Origin: Benincasa hispida
Lineage: Eukaryota; Streptophyta; Magnoliopsida; Cucurbitales; Cucurbitaceae
Direction of reading: 5' to 3'
DNA: 64,000 bases
Assembly (NCBI RefSeq): GCF_009727055.1
Contig: NC_052356.1
Coordinates: forward strand, 2,446,925 to 2,510,924
Below the pieces are notes generated by a model. The model was not told the origin of the DNA. It saw nothing but the letters and a program-made list of their open reading frames with translations, and ran no database searches. Shown in pieces: positions 31,216 to 43,589 of this stretch. Made by a program: the position numbers and the translations under genes. Position 1 is the stretch's first letter. Every line of letters begins with the position of its first letter.

Positions 31216-34200
31216 TTCCTTTTCGATGAATAACACCTTAGGCTCTCCTAAGGCTTGAGGAAATCTTCTCGATGGGAGAAGACTTTAGGCTTCCCCTAAG
31301 ATTGAGCATCCCTTCTCTTGAACTCTGCCTTAAGCTCTCTTAAGACAGAATGATCTTTACATTCTTGAACGATTCACACAATGATATTGAGCAAAGATAA
31401 GGAACAATTTGTTAAACAAATCGACCACCAAGTACAAAATCACTTTTCAAAGATAATCAAATGTGGCAGTCGTAAATGAGGGCCAAAAATCTTCTTTGAA
31501 AAAACCGTGGCCAAATAAGGAAAGACTTCCCCTTTTCTGTCAAAATAAAATCCATCATAGAAAAGGGAAATATCGATCAACATACTTCTATTGAGATTTC
31601 CCAAATTAGAAAAAGAATATTCTGCATATAAATTTCAGATTAGAAAAGAAAAAATATTCTGCAGGAAATAGACATGTCTGAAGTAGATTTCATATGAGAC
31701 AACTATGAAAAACAACCAAAAACTACCTTAGAAAAATATAAAGACAATTAGAAAATCTCCAACAAGCTCCCTTTTTGGCTAATATTTTTTAAGGCAGAAT
31801 ATTTAATAACCAACAAACGAATATATGGATGTTAAAAATAAAGTTGAAACATCAACGTAACAACTGGAATAACATAAGTCAATTACAACAAAACCCAAAC
31901 AAACAAAGTTATTTAGCCAAGAACAAACAAAACTAAACAACACCAAAGAACCATCACCAAAACCAACAAAACCAAAAACAAGAACCAAAACAGAACAAGC
32001 TCAAACAAGCAACTTTCCTCCAAATCTCCAACACAACACCATCAAGACTCCCCTTTTCTAGCTTAAAAATAATTCTATGTTTAATAAAAATTTTTAATTT
32101 TTGACATATTTTATGGAATATCATCTTCCAAATTTGATATGAGTTTGGGAATTTAATCTTTGGTGCAAGATATTTAAGAATGATTAAGTAAGAAGAAATC
32201 ATATATTGGGACTTCTTTTGGAATAAAAATTTCTTAATACCTTATGTCACGTTCAATTACAATGAACAATATTGTGATATATGTTCAAGAGCTTGTAATA
32301 CAATTGTCATAAACTTCCATGTCTATCTATTGTTTAGGATAAAATCGTTCATAAACTTTCATGTTTTGGTTTGTGGAGATAGTTTTTACTCTTGAAAGCA
32401 ATTTAATACAAGCAGAGGACAATGTTTTTCAGCTGCAGGAGATGCAGGGGATTGTTGGGGTCATCAGGTGTTGAATCCAAACCTTGAGCTTAGGGCGTTT
32501 TAGATGGTATCAGAGCAGAACCTCTCCCAATAAGGTGTAGTATGGGAATAAATGATACTTGAGTTTTAGAATGGGTATATGAATGAACCAAATCCACATA
32601 TGAATGAGAGAGATCTTCAAGAAATGAAACCCTATATTGATAAGATGCACCTTCCTTTTCGGTAGCTCAATCATAAGAACTCAAAAGTTAAATGTATTTA
32701 GTTTGGAATAATTCTATGTTGGATGACTTCTTGAAAATTTGTGTAAAGAACATAGTGAGTGAGGATAAAGCATGTTGAATGATTTATTTTAATTAGAATT
32801 TGATTGTTGTATATAATTATGAGCGGCAGTGTTTTAGTAGTTATATGTTAGTTGTATATAGTTCTAACTTTGAAATTTAGAGCGTAAGCAAAAATTTAAT
32901 GTTGAATTATGAGTATGCTTATATTAGAAAAATTGGAAAAAAGGAAAAGCCGAATTGTGTAAGCCTTTAAAAAGTATTGATAATGTTGACAAGATTAGGC
33001 ACACTTTGTAGCAACTTGGCAGCATATGATTGACATTATATGTCTTTTCTATCAATAACCCTTGAGGTCATTGGATTTACCTCCTTTTTATACATGGTTT
33101 TCTTTTTAATCTATAAGCTTATCTATTCTTTTCTATTATCTTCCTTTTTCTCCAAGCCTATGATAATGGGTAGGGTGATAGGCGCTTCCATTTTATCGAT
33201 TTTGAGATCAATCAAGAATCAAATCAAACCAATCAATTTTATAAAGAAGAGTTTCAAACCAACGTCAATAAAGAATAAAATCATTGGGTCGGTTTTATTT
33301 CAATCCGTTGATTAGCGATGTTTGGTTCTCGATTTTTGACATTTTCTTTTCTTCTTTCAATATTTATTTTTATTATCATTTTGTTTTGAATTAGTCCTTT
33401 TTGCTAATCTAAAATTAAAATTGGATCTATTTTTTTCATAAATTGAAAATTGACATTTTTTTCTTGACACTTTTCTAAATGAAAGACATACAAGCTCCAC
33501 AATAATTTTTTTTTTTCTAAACAACAAATATATATACACCATAATATTTAAAATACTAAAAGATAGTTTATTTTTAAGGGTATATACACTCTTGGATCAA
33601 TGTGGTTTTTATTAGTTTTGCTAATAAACAATCGATTAGAATTAATATTTTTTGGATTTCTTCAAATACAAAGCAAGATATCTAATTTTATATTAAAACA
33701 CAAATCAAACCATTAAATCGATTTGAATTGATTTGATCCGATTTTTTGATTTTTCGATTTTTCGTTGACTTACGGAAGATATATCACACCAATTATAAAC
33801 TATATCCCATATATTTGTGTAATAATTAATGAAAGGAATTGATCCATCCACATTAATTAAACTCTTTTTCTCCATCTCTGTATTCACACAGAAATGGTGT
33901 GTTTATGAGTGTCAGAAAAAGGTGATTTGAATAGAAAAATATCAATTTTGTCTGTATCTACATAATAAAAGTGATTGATTTTGTTGAAATGAGATTTGCA
34001 TATAATCAAATTATATGTATTGATAGAAATATTAGATATAGACTCCAATGAGATATTTTTAATTCATCCGTGAATCACTAAATTTTATAAGGTGAGGGGA
34101 AGGTTACTCTCATGAATTAAATCAAACCTTGGGACTTTATCGTGTTTACTTAACGTATTATTGAAGAAACACTTGCCTGTGAAAGCAGAGACAAGTATTA

Positions 34201-35089
34201 TAACCAACATCTCGAGATAGAAATGGTTATAGATTTCGTTAAGTGAAGAAAGAAGTATTTCTAGAGATAGAAACATCCTTGTGTTCTTTAGTACTTCCAT
34301 TTGCTCGTCATAGAAATATGACAAGCAGGGATAGCCATTGAGAGGTATGCATCAATGAGAAGTATGAACTATGAAAAATTTCTTAGTGAGATTTAACGAG
34401 TCAGTAGTTACCTTACCTCGAGCCCTGTCATTTCCATACAATTTCCCCATTAAGTCTGTTGTGTTATACATCATCACACTTGCAACTTTCGAGCGGTTTC
34501 TGGCTATTTAGGTTATCATAGCAACATCTCATTTAGTATTGACACAACTGGAAAAAAATCATTTTTATTGCATGAATCACAATTATTCAGCACAATCACT
34601 TCAAATCCCCAAGTTCGACCTTAGGTTTCCCTAAGACACTTGGAACCAGGTTTCACATGGCCTGTGTCTGAGAAAACTTGTGACTGGTGTACGTTCATTA
34701 CATTTGAGCACATAAGACTCGATATCACACTATATCTGAACTCTGAAATCATTACATCTTTTAACAACAACAACCATTATCTAACGATTTGAATTGATGC
34801 ATAGTGAAGCGAGGCAAAAACTTCATTAAAGACAGTGAGTTATCTCTTTAAATTTCAATAACATTGGTTGAGACCCCCATAATAGGTTTTACTCCAAGTA
34901 TCTTTCCTTCATTACCCGATATAGAGCGTGCTAATTAAGGCCATGCACATAAACCTCAGGTCACCATGAAAGCTCTAGCAAGAGACCCTTAAACTCTTTC
35001 ATAGAAGGCAACCACACCTTCACTATCACGTTAAATGCTTCATCAAGTCTGTTAGAGAAAAACCACTCAAAACTAAGCTATGAAGACTT
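31216..35089. other. Long spacer, no gene seen
   Basis: AT-rich, with only short frames of low complexity. TGGTATCAGAGC at 32505-32516 is an exact initiator-Met primer-site sequence on the + strand, so an LTR-element remnant probably lies here, but neither LTR nor coding region is evident. Bases 33140-33300 and 33690-33770 contain AATCGATTT-rich low-complexity sequence. Confidence 0.55.
32505..32516 (+). promoter_or_regulatory. Isolated primer-binding-site sequence
   Basis: TGGTATCAGAGC followed by AGAACC, as in plant LTR elements. The upstream sequence does not end in a clear LTR CA terminus, so this is a remnant at best. Confidence 0.5.
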
Positions 35090-35400
35090 GAACATTTAGT
35101 TCGTACTAGGACCAACTTCATTAAGTTTATCAAAGACAAACTGCTTAGATACTGAGCTATGAAGATTTCATCATTATCCATTAAATCCATATCAGGGGAA
35201 CCAAAAGAAAAGGGCTATGGATCCTTTAAAAGATTTAGTTTTATCCATCAAGTCCATACTACAACCACCCAAATAAAGAGCTATGGATTATCAAGACTAT
35301 CGCAATAGACCTCCTAGAAAAAGTGATATGGACCCTCAAGTCTATTGCAAAAGACCACCCATATAAAGGGCTACGAACCACTATAGAGTTTAAGCCTTGT
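35090..35400. repeat. Degenerate tandem repeat next to a copia remnant
   Basis: About four imperfect units of 60-70 bp, each with a block like AAGAGCTATGGA or AAAGGGCTATGGA and a block like TCAAGTCCATA followed by ACCACCCA. It abuts the RNase H end of the - strand copia and may be part of its 3' untranslated region or LTR. Confidence 0.65.
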
Positions 35401-37900
35401 GTTCACTAAGGATTCTAAAATTATTTTCCTTGTTAGTTCTTTGGTTAGAAACCAGATTCCTCTTAGACCTCATAAATTCCAAGGAAATAACTCATCATTT
35501 TAATAACTTTTTTAGAGCTCCATGTATGAGATGGATATACCTCATTTTCCCATTATATACACTATTCCTGACAATTCCTATGGCAGCTTGTGAATCAAAA
35601 TGCACTAAGATAGATATTAATGCCGCGCCTCCCCTCCCTGCCCACCCCCGCCCCATCCTCGCCGTCCTAATGGCATAAAATCTCCTAGCTAAGACTTCTA
35701 AGCCACCCAACCTCTTGTCCTGTCAATTCTAGAGCAATAAATTCATATTCCATGGTGGATCTAACGATGCACGTCTGTTGTTCATACTTCCACGATATGG
35801 CTCCTCCTCTAGTAGAATTGAGCTAGTCATTATCTGTTACCCAATTTGCATTACAATAACCTTTTAAAACAATAAGGAATTCATTGAAATGCAAACGATA
35901 GTCTATTATGCTCTTAATATATCTCAACAAACGACAAAGAGCACCTCGATGATTTTTTTTAGGATTATGTGTGTATTTACTCGACCTACTCACATCGTAT
36001 GCAATATTAGATTTGGTATAGTTCATTAGAAACATGCCACTACCTATGCTCTTTGCTTTCAGGCTGTATCATATAATTTTCTTCTTATAAATCACAGTTA
36101 AGAGAAATGGTTGTTACATTCATTTGGTGAATTAGAAGTCCATGGATGGCAGCTAGTGCAATCAAGACTCTAACTGTAGTTATTTTGTTACAAGGGAACA
36201 TGTGTCAAAGTAGTAAATACCTTATTTTTGTATATACCTTACTACTACTAACCTAGCCTTGTATATTTCAATTGAACCATCCAGTCTTATTTTCTTCTTT
36301 TAAAATCCATTTGCATTTAATAGGCTTACTTCCTTTAGGAAGATCTACTAAGTCTCAAGTTTGTTTCATGGTTAGAGAATCTAGCTCACTATTAATGGCT
36401 TCCTTCCATAATCTAGAGTCTATAGAACTTAAGGCTTCTTGGTAAGTTTTAGGATCCTCATCTATTAGATACATGCAAACTGACAGTCAATATCATCTAG
36501 CCTTTCAACTACAAAAGTAGTTAAGAAATTAGGACCAAAATATTTCTCAATGATTTATCTCTTACTTATTTTAGGTTCAATTTCATGCATTCTATCAGAA
36601 GTTCAAATATCTTCAGTTTCAAGCATAATACTAGAAACTTTATTACTTTCAGTTTCATGCATACTACTAGAACCTTTATTATTTTTAGTTTCATGCATAC
36701 TATTAAATGATGAAGGCATAGAAGTAGATACATTCTCATAACTAGATGTTCTATCTGATTCTAAATATTCATTTTTCATTGAAAATATATGATAAAAAAA
36801 TTCGACATCCCTATATTCACATATGGATTTATCATTCAAGCACATAAATCTATATGCAGTACTATTTTGAGCATAACCAATAAAAAAATAATCAAAAGTT
36901 TTAGATCCTAGGTAGGTTTCTTGAATGCAGGATATGCTACCTTAGCCAAAGTTTGTAATTGAGATTAGGTGCATAACCTCTCCCAAGTTGTTAAGGTGCC
37001 TTATCCAGTTTTTTGTCAGGTACCCTATTAAGAATAAAACAGGCAGAGAGCACAACTTCGCCCCATATATTATTAGACAGTCCAAAACTTAACAACATAG
37101 CATTCATCATTTTCTTAAGAGTTCTATTTTTACGTTATGCTATACCATTTTGTTGTGGTGAATAAGGCACAAAAAATTCATGAATTATTCCATTTGATTC
37201 AAAAAATTCTTTAAGAGAATTATCACTGTATTCACCACCTCTATCTGGCCTTAACCTTTTAATCTTATTATCTAACTAACTTTCTATAGGTGACAAGTTT
37301 AAAAGGTTGCTTGATAAACTTTGCTTCCACACAAACAAAATATTTACTAAATTCACATGTTTAGATGCATTGATCAGTTTTAATTCTTTAAGTTTCTTAA
37401 CCGATGCAATCTTTATATGACCTAATCTATCATGCCACATTTCAAGAGACTAAATTATTAGTGGAATTAGAAGCACTTGCCTTCATCATATTTGCAACAG
37501 AATAGTGTTCAAACAAAAAGACCACCAACTAGATACCACTTACTAATAAAGTCTCCATTTTCGGTGAGGATAACCTTGTCAGCTTCTAGTATAATTTTAA
37601 GCCCAGCCCGATTCAATAGATTTCTAGACACTAGGTTCCTATGTAAAGAAGATACATATAACACATTAAGGATAAAGTTTATTCAGAGGTTTATTTTAAA
37701 AGAATCTTCCCTTTTCCGAGTACTCCTACTGTGGCAGAGTTACCTATGAATGTAGACTCTTCATCAGTAGAGCCCGATAGTCTTGAAAGAACTCTCAGTT
37801 TGAGCAAAAGTGTCTTGAAGCTTTGGTTGAAGAATCTAGTCAAATTTGTTTTCCACCATTTTGGCTTCGACAACAACTGTTATGTCATCTTGTTTAACAA
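35401..37900 (-). pseudogene. Ty1/copia remnant: gag end to RNase H, RT core deleted
   Basis: On the - strand, from the right: protease-side sequence near 37877-37600; a pre-integrase zinc-finger region (MWHDRLGHIK) at about 37445-37370; integrase with DRGGEYSDNSLKEFFESNG and SPQQNG at about 37255-37140; a linker with MCLNDKSICEYRDVEFF and a duplicated MHETxxN segment (36845-36603); and the RT N-terminus (KARLV, about 36540-36070). The sequence then jumps to MNYTKSNIAYDVSRSSKYTHNP (36035-35823) and RNase H with FDSQAAIGIVRNSVYNGK (35595-35540). The RT core with YVDD is missing, so there is an internal deletion near 36050. No LTRs were identified. Confidence 0.88.
35622..35667. other. GC-rich 46-bp block inside the RNase H remnant
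   Basis: CCGCGCCTCCCCTCCCTGCC and the bases after it to 35667 are almost entirely G/C, and strongly C-rich on the + strand, within a region that is otherwise about one-third GC. On the - strand they read in frame as RMGRGWAGRGGAA inside the RNase H frame, where the family has an ordinary sequence. Confidence 0.75.
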
Positions 37901-38189
37901 GATTGGCGTGTGGGGTGGATCACCGATCTTGCCTTCCTTTCCTTTGATTGCATTGGCAGAATTTTTGCCTAGGCTTCCTATAGACGTAGTAAATTAATTT
38001 CTTATTTTCAATCGTTCCACCAGCAACTTGGTGATGTCCCTGAAGGAACTCTTAATGAAGAGTATCCATGAGCGCGTTCGGATCTTTTCGATTTCACCGT
38101 GACCGAAATACAACACATACCAACAGTCAGTTATGCAAATTAACACTAATTAATGGCAATCTTCGAACAATAAAAATACAAGGGAAAGA

Positions 38190-38770
38190 GTTCTACCCAT
38201 CGCTCACCCTCTCTAAATCGCCTACCCGATCGTATACCAAATCTTTCACTACACGATCGCTCACCTAATGCCTATCGTCCACTAATCTCTCTCCCCGATC
38301 GCCTACCAAGCCCGTCATTAAACGATCACTCACCTAATATCCAGTGCCTACCCCTGACTGATCGTCTACCCAATCGCCCACAAAATTCATCCCTAAACGA
38401 TCGTTCATCTCATATCGATTGCTTACCTACTACCCATCGCCTACCCTCACCTAATCGTCTACCCAATCGTCTACCAAGTTCATCTTTATACAATTGTTTA
38501 CCCATATCAACCCCACCTGATCGTTCACTTTCCTCATCACTAAACGATTGCTCACCCAACATTTATCGTCTACTTACACCCGATTGTTTACACGGTCATA
38601 TACCTATATTAAATTCATTACTAAACAATCATCTACCTATCCTTCCAAACCCGATTGCCTACCAAATCCATTCCTAAACGATCGTTCACCTATACCTAAT
38701 CGCCTACACAATCGTATACCAGTATCAACACTATCCGATCGTGCACCTAAGGCCTCCTCCACCCGACTCC
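38190..38770. repeat. CGATCG palindrome array, tract D, in a pol linker
   Basis: About 25 units such as CCCGATCGTATACCAA, CTAAACGATCGTTCA and CCCGATCGCCTACCAA, with pyrimidine-rich spacers on the + strand. Exact CGATCG cores occur at about 38227, 38254, 38297, 38398, 38679 and 38737. The last part is in frame with the copia linker THPMITRGKPGIF just downstream. Confidence 0.88.
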
Positions 38771-39801
38771 TTCAACTTGACCTTCCAAACCCTCCATCAG
38801 CCAAATCTATTCCCTTACCCACTCATCCTATGATAACCCGAGGGAAACCTGGCATTTTCAAACAAAAAATTCTCACTACTTCGTCTCTTGTTGACTGGTC
38901 TGTAACCAAACCCATTTGAATTTAAGACGCCATAGCTTCTCCTCCTTGGAAGCAAGCCATGGATGCCGAATATGCTGCTCTAATGCGGAATCAGACCTGG
39001 TGGTTTGTGCCTTCCACACCAGACATGAATATTGTAGGACACAAATGGGTTGTCAGAATCAGGCGTAACTCTGATGGTTCCGTATGACGCTACAAAGCAC
39101 GACTTGTAGCAAAGGGATTTCACCAGAACCCGGGCATCGATTTCTTTGAGACATTCAGTCCGGTTGTCAAGCCTTCAACAGTTCGAGTCATTCTCAGTAT
39201 TTCTGCCTCTCACTGATGGAGTCTCCGGCAACTAGACTTTGATAATGCCTTTTTGAATGGAACTCTAGAAGAAAACGTGTATATGACACGACCTTCCGGG
39301 TATGTACATCCATCCTACCCACATCATGTCTGCAAGCTTGACATAGCACTTTACGGACTAAAACAGGCCCCAAGGACCTGGAATGCCGCCCTCACAAAGG
39401 AACTTCTTCGATGGGGATTCATAAACTCCAGGTCAGATTCCTCATTGTTCATCTATAAGAAGCAGTCCTCTGTTATTTTTCTTCTAGTATATGTTGATGA
39501 TATCATCATCATTGGCAACGACCCCTCAACAATCAATCATCTCGTATGGTCGCTTGACAACACCTTTACTCTAAAAGATTTGGGACAGCTAACATACTTC
39601 CTTGGCCTTCAAGTCCACTATCTTGACTCGGGTCTCATCATAAATCAAGCAAAATATGTGGATGACCTTCTAAACCGATTACAACTCACAAATCTTAAGC
39701 TTACTCCATCCCCTACTGTATTTGGCAAACACTTATCCATGCTGATGGTACTCCTCTCAATGATCCCTTTTCATATCTATTTTCTAGAAGTATGCCACTA
39801 A
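38548..39801 (+). pseudogene. Ty1/copia pol remnant: linker and reverse transcriptase
   Basis: Linker THPMITRGKPGIFKQK lies at about 38808-38870. RT then runs with PWKQAMDAEYAALMRNQTWWF, GHKWVVRIRRNSDGSV, a stop (TGA near 39086), [19 protein letters not shown] and [16 protein letters not shown], another stop, QLDFDNAFLNGTLEENVYMTRPSGYV and LYGLKQAPRTWN. LLVYVDDIIIIGND is at about 39484-39525. It frameshifts after the connection region and ends at 39801, so RNase H is absent. It is a different copia lineage from those at 20-23 and 54-57 kb (QLDFDNAFLNG rather than MDVKxxFLNGY). Confidence 0.92.
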
Positions 39802-41119
39802 GAAGTTCATTGAAAAATTAAACATCAAAGCGAAGTAGCTGTTGATTTCACATTCTCACCTTCTTGAGAGACACAACATATTTGAAAGTTGTAAGGTGAA
39901 CATCTTTCACATACTCTTCTCTTTTATTAATTTAAAATTTTTTGTCGTCTTTTGTTTTCTTTATGTCTAATTTCATCCTCTTTGTATAATAATTGTGGAA
40001 ATCTTATTTGTTCTTCCATTTCCATCTGTACTCATTTTCATTTTCATTTTCAGTAGACCCAAAAAAGATAATGTTGATTGTTGATGGCCTAAGGTTTGTC
40101 TTGATGAACTAAGCTTTAGTTGTTGGATTGCCTGATGATTTAGGATGTTCAAACTACTGAGAAACCATTGCAGATCACATATAGGACAAACCAGTGGAGC
40201 TCATGAATGTTAAAAAAACTTAGCTGTCAATAACCCACCATGTGTTTGATAAAAAAACTCTACATATAAAAGCTAGCAACTTTACTTTCTTCTTTCTTAT
40301 TCTTACATGCAAAACCGTTGAAAGAAAAAGAAGACGACGAAATTGAAGAAAATATTCCAGTCAAGTGAAGAAGAAGAGATGAGAAATTAAGACCAATCTT
40401 ATAATGGTTTAGCACGTTTGCCTACATTTACATTTGAAGACATTCAGAGATTTTTCCCTTCATAAGAAATGAAAAAGTACAAGATAAGACTCTCTCCTTT
40501 CTCTAATTTCTTCACTCACACTTTATCATATCATGCACACCATTTACATACTGTCTTTCCCTTTTATTAGCAAAAGATTCATACATAGGAGTTAGAGATA
40601 ACTAATTAACTCCTATTTTATGTTACAGATCATCACATGAGGAAAGAGTCTTGATTTGTTTCAACCAACTACAACAATGAGTCCTCCCATGCAGCCTTCG
40701 TCCCTAAAATCACAATTGATCAACTCCTGCTCTAATATAGATACTAGATTCTTAGTTTTGATTTGGTTGATTCCTTGAACTACAGCCACACTTGAAATCA
40801 AATCTTAAACTTTTTTGCTATCGAATTTCATTCTTCTGAGTACTTCTGCTTGAATTTCTTCATGACTCTATTCTAGAGACATATTTAATCAAGTTGTAGG
40901 GAGTTTTACTGTTGTCTCGCTTAGCAAGCCTACACCCTAATTCGCCTAAGATTTAAGGACAATAGTGTATCTTGTTGCTCTAACTTGTTTCATTGAACTA
41001 TGTGAAACAAGTTATTCATATAGAGTTGTTGAAGTTATTCACATAGAGTTGTTTGGCACTTTAGTTTTGATGTTGTGTTTCTACTTCCTATTTATCTGTA
41101 TGTTTCTCCCATCTTGTCT
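39802..41119. other. Spacer, no gene assigned
   Basis: Contains purine- and pyrimidine-rich stretches. Around 40300-40680 the sequence resembles an LTR fragment on the - strand (TTAGAGATAACTAATTAACTC region), without clear ends. No recognised protein. Confidence 0.5.
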
Positions 41120-41431
41120 TGCCGCTGCAAACCAGGCTGAGCTTCTCAAAAAAGATGGGAACCATTATTTTCGAAAGGGTCGAATTGGAACTGCCAGTGA
41201 AGATTATACCAAGGTTTCTCTTCATCACTTGAATTGTTTTTTCTTGTTTCTGTTTGGGTTGCATCAAAATTTTTAGATAGAATGTTTGGGATTGTATCAA
41301 GATCAAATTATTTGATTGAAGGGTTCTTTAATTTTACTTATTTGTGTTAATTATGTGATATTCTTGGTGTTTGGATTTTAAGGCGATTGTGCTATGCCTG
41401 AATGTTTTGTGTATTTTGACGAACCATGCTT
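41120..41431 (+). pseudogene. CHIP/STUB1-type TPR gene fragment, two decayed exons
   Basis: Exon 1 (about 41120-41213) encodes AAANQAELLKKDGNHYFRKGRIG and ends YTK before GTTTCT. After a 169-bp intron ending TTTTAAG, exon 2 from 41383 reads AIVLCLNV..ILTNHA. Together they match the first TPR of plant CHIP E3 ligases (pattern AxxLKxDGNxYFKKxRxGAAIxAYTEAIxLCPNVPxYWTNRA), with several substitutions. A stop follows after exon 2 and no further TPRs or U-box are seen, so this is a fragment. The identification comes from memory of the family. Confidence 0.55.
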
Positions 41432-41684
41432 AAAGAAAGGCTCAATTATAAAATTTAGGTAGCACAAAAAAAGAGTGATACCTAAGAAACAGGCTCAATG
41501 ATTTTGAATCATCTCTGCTTTATTTATTTTTGCTCAAGATGGTGGTAAACGTGTGAGGTAAGTGATTGTTTTTTTTACTTATTTACTAGTTTTGGTGTTT
41601 GATACATTATTGAGTTTCATATATATGTTTTTGTTTGGATTATTTGTTGGTTGTATAATGTTTTTGGTCTGGTTGTAACAAGCA

Positions 41685-42190
41685 CTCGGAGCTTCTAGGA
41701 CACAAAGTTACGATTTTTCTATGGATTGTAAAGGTATGTAGTTTTTATTTGGTTTTGAGAGCAAAAGCCTTGGACTGAATGTATATCCCTTTATGCTTTC
41801 TTTGAATTCATTTTCATTTCTATTTGTGTGTGGATATTCCTTTATGAATGTGTATTGCCCTTATTAAAGGGTTTGTAGCTTTGTCACGTTCGCACTCAAA
41901 TGTGTAGCTATATCAACTAAGGAGCATTTAGTTAATCATGAATTTTATGGCTAACCTAGAATGTATGTTTTAACTAGGTTTAAAGATAAAATTAATTAAT
42001 TAGTGAAGCTATCCGATTGGTTAATCATACGATGGAATTCTAAAGTTTAATGCGTATGTTCTTATTTCTATAGGAGCCCACACATCCTTTCTTTGTTCCG
42101 GAGAATAACAAGGTTACTAAGTGGTGGTGTCTTAAATTGAGGAAAAGTCCCTTTGAGAGGGTTTGCATGAAGAAGAGTTTTTCATCAAAG
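41685..42190 (+). other. Two exon-like segments of unknown identity
   Basis: Segment 41684-41732 is bounded by TAACAAG and GTATGTAG. Segment 42074-42190 is bounded by TCTATAG and GTTAGTCG. Read together in phase 0 they give HSELLGHKVTIFLWIVK and EPTHPFFVPENNKVTKWW...LRKSPFERVCMKK with no stop. I do not recognise a family, and no start or end exon is evident. It may be a gene fragment or chance. Confidence 0.3.
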
Positions 42191-42252
42191 GTTAGTCGTA
42201 TCTTCTCTAGACTCTCAGTACAATTCCATGTTTAGATTTCTTGAATGTTTAT

Positions 42253-42254
<2 letters not shown>

Positions 42255-42307
<53 letters not shown>

Positions 42308-42311
42308 TTTT
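42255..42311. repeat. TA microsatellite followed by a T run
   Basis: About 22 TA units, then 12-13 T. Shorter AT runs lie at about 43013-43028 and 44990-45009. Confidence 0.95.
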
Positions 42312-42399
42312 AACTTCTCTGCATTTCACTGTTTATAGATTGAATTTTGAATTGTACGGTGTTCACACGCTTCCCAAAGGAATTCGATTTCTTCAATAT

Positions 42400-42530
42400 C
42401 ATTGATAAAGTTCTATTATTGTTAAGAATTTATCATTGATACTATCAATAAAAGAAGTTTGATAGACTTCTATTGCTGTTAGTAGCATTGATAGTTTCTA
42501 TCATTGATAGCGACTATCCCTAACAGACTT
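42400..42530. repeat. TATCATTGATA-type palindrome cluster
   Basis: Repeated words ATTGATAGT and TATCATTGATA in both orientations (for example TTTATCATTGATACTATCAA and TTTCTATCATTGATAGCGAC). A related cluster with TATCACTATG and ATCACTGATAG lies at about 45285-45375. Confidence 0.65.
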
Positions 42531-43589
42531 TAAAAATAAGAATTTTTGTACCTCAAATGTTTATCTGTGTCTTCAATGGACTTTTTAGACATTTTGAATG
42601 AGTTAAAAGTAAATTTTTCCACGTTTATGATGAGTTTTAAGTGCGACTATTTTTACAATATTTTGGTTTCATTTTGTCATATATTCAAGGAGCCCTTCAT
42701 ATTATCAACAATATAGACAAAACAAAAATATCATCAACAGTTCGATGAATACGAAGTATCGGTAGGATATCATAACGATTCATCATTTCCAAAATGACAC
42801 AACATGATATGAAAAGTTTGGAACATTTGGTTTCATATAGAAAATTGATTCGTTTGGTTATTAGAATTAATGCTTTTTACGATGCAAATTGTGTAAGTTG
42901 AGCATTTGAACAGGAGCTAACTTGGTTATAAAAAGCAAAACAACACCACCTCGGACTAAAAATATCAATCAAACTAACAAATTTAAGGTGATTGGTTACC
43001 ATGAATTTTGTTATATATATATATATATAGATAACCATATAGATGGATTTTGCGATGAATGTATTTTTCATTTCTATCCATTTTTATTTTATTTTTTTAA
43101 TTTACATAAATGTCCGTCAATCATACTCTTCGTCACATAAGTCACTCAATTACATTTCAACCCTCGATTTGAATATGACATTATTCAAAAGATAATCATA
43201 AGAAAAATGCAAATAAAACAAAGTTGTATGAATCGTTGCTATGTGGTTGATTTTTAATGTTGATTCTTTTTCAAAATATTTTTCTTTCCCCTCCTCTCAT
43301 TGTTCCTCAAAATCGAAAAGTTGCACATTGATTTCAAAAATCTCTAAAGAAGTGTTTGAGGTAATGAGTTGGTTATTATAGTCGTAGATTATTATATTTT
43401 GGTTATAATAGTTTGTGTTTGAAGTGTAGATTACTTTCGTTTGGGTTATAATAGTATGTGTTTGAGGTATCAAGTATTTTAGTTTGAGAAATAAATAGTA
43501 AATACTATAGCAAAAAATAAAAAAAATAATGAATGTAAAATAGTAAAGATGGCAGCAAATTATATTGACTGTAGCAAAAATACATGTAT

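Noticed and set aside
31803..32202. - strand ORFs rich in Phe, Val and Cys
   Set aside because: Low-complexity translation of AAC/CAAA-rich sequence. No protein signature.
33040..33315. 91-codon + strand ORF with a hydrophobic start
   Set aside because: AT-rich spacer with low-complexity sequence and no homology that I can recognise.
40965..41110. Start of the 103-codon ORF upstream of the TPR piece
   Set aside because: Only the part after about 41120 resembles a TPR protein. The upstream hydrophobic stretch looks like intron or spacer sequence read through.
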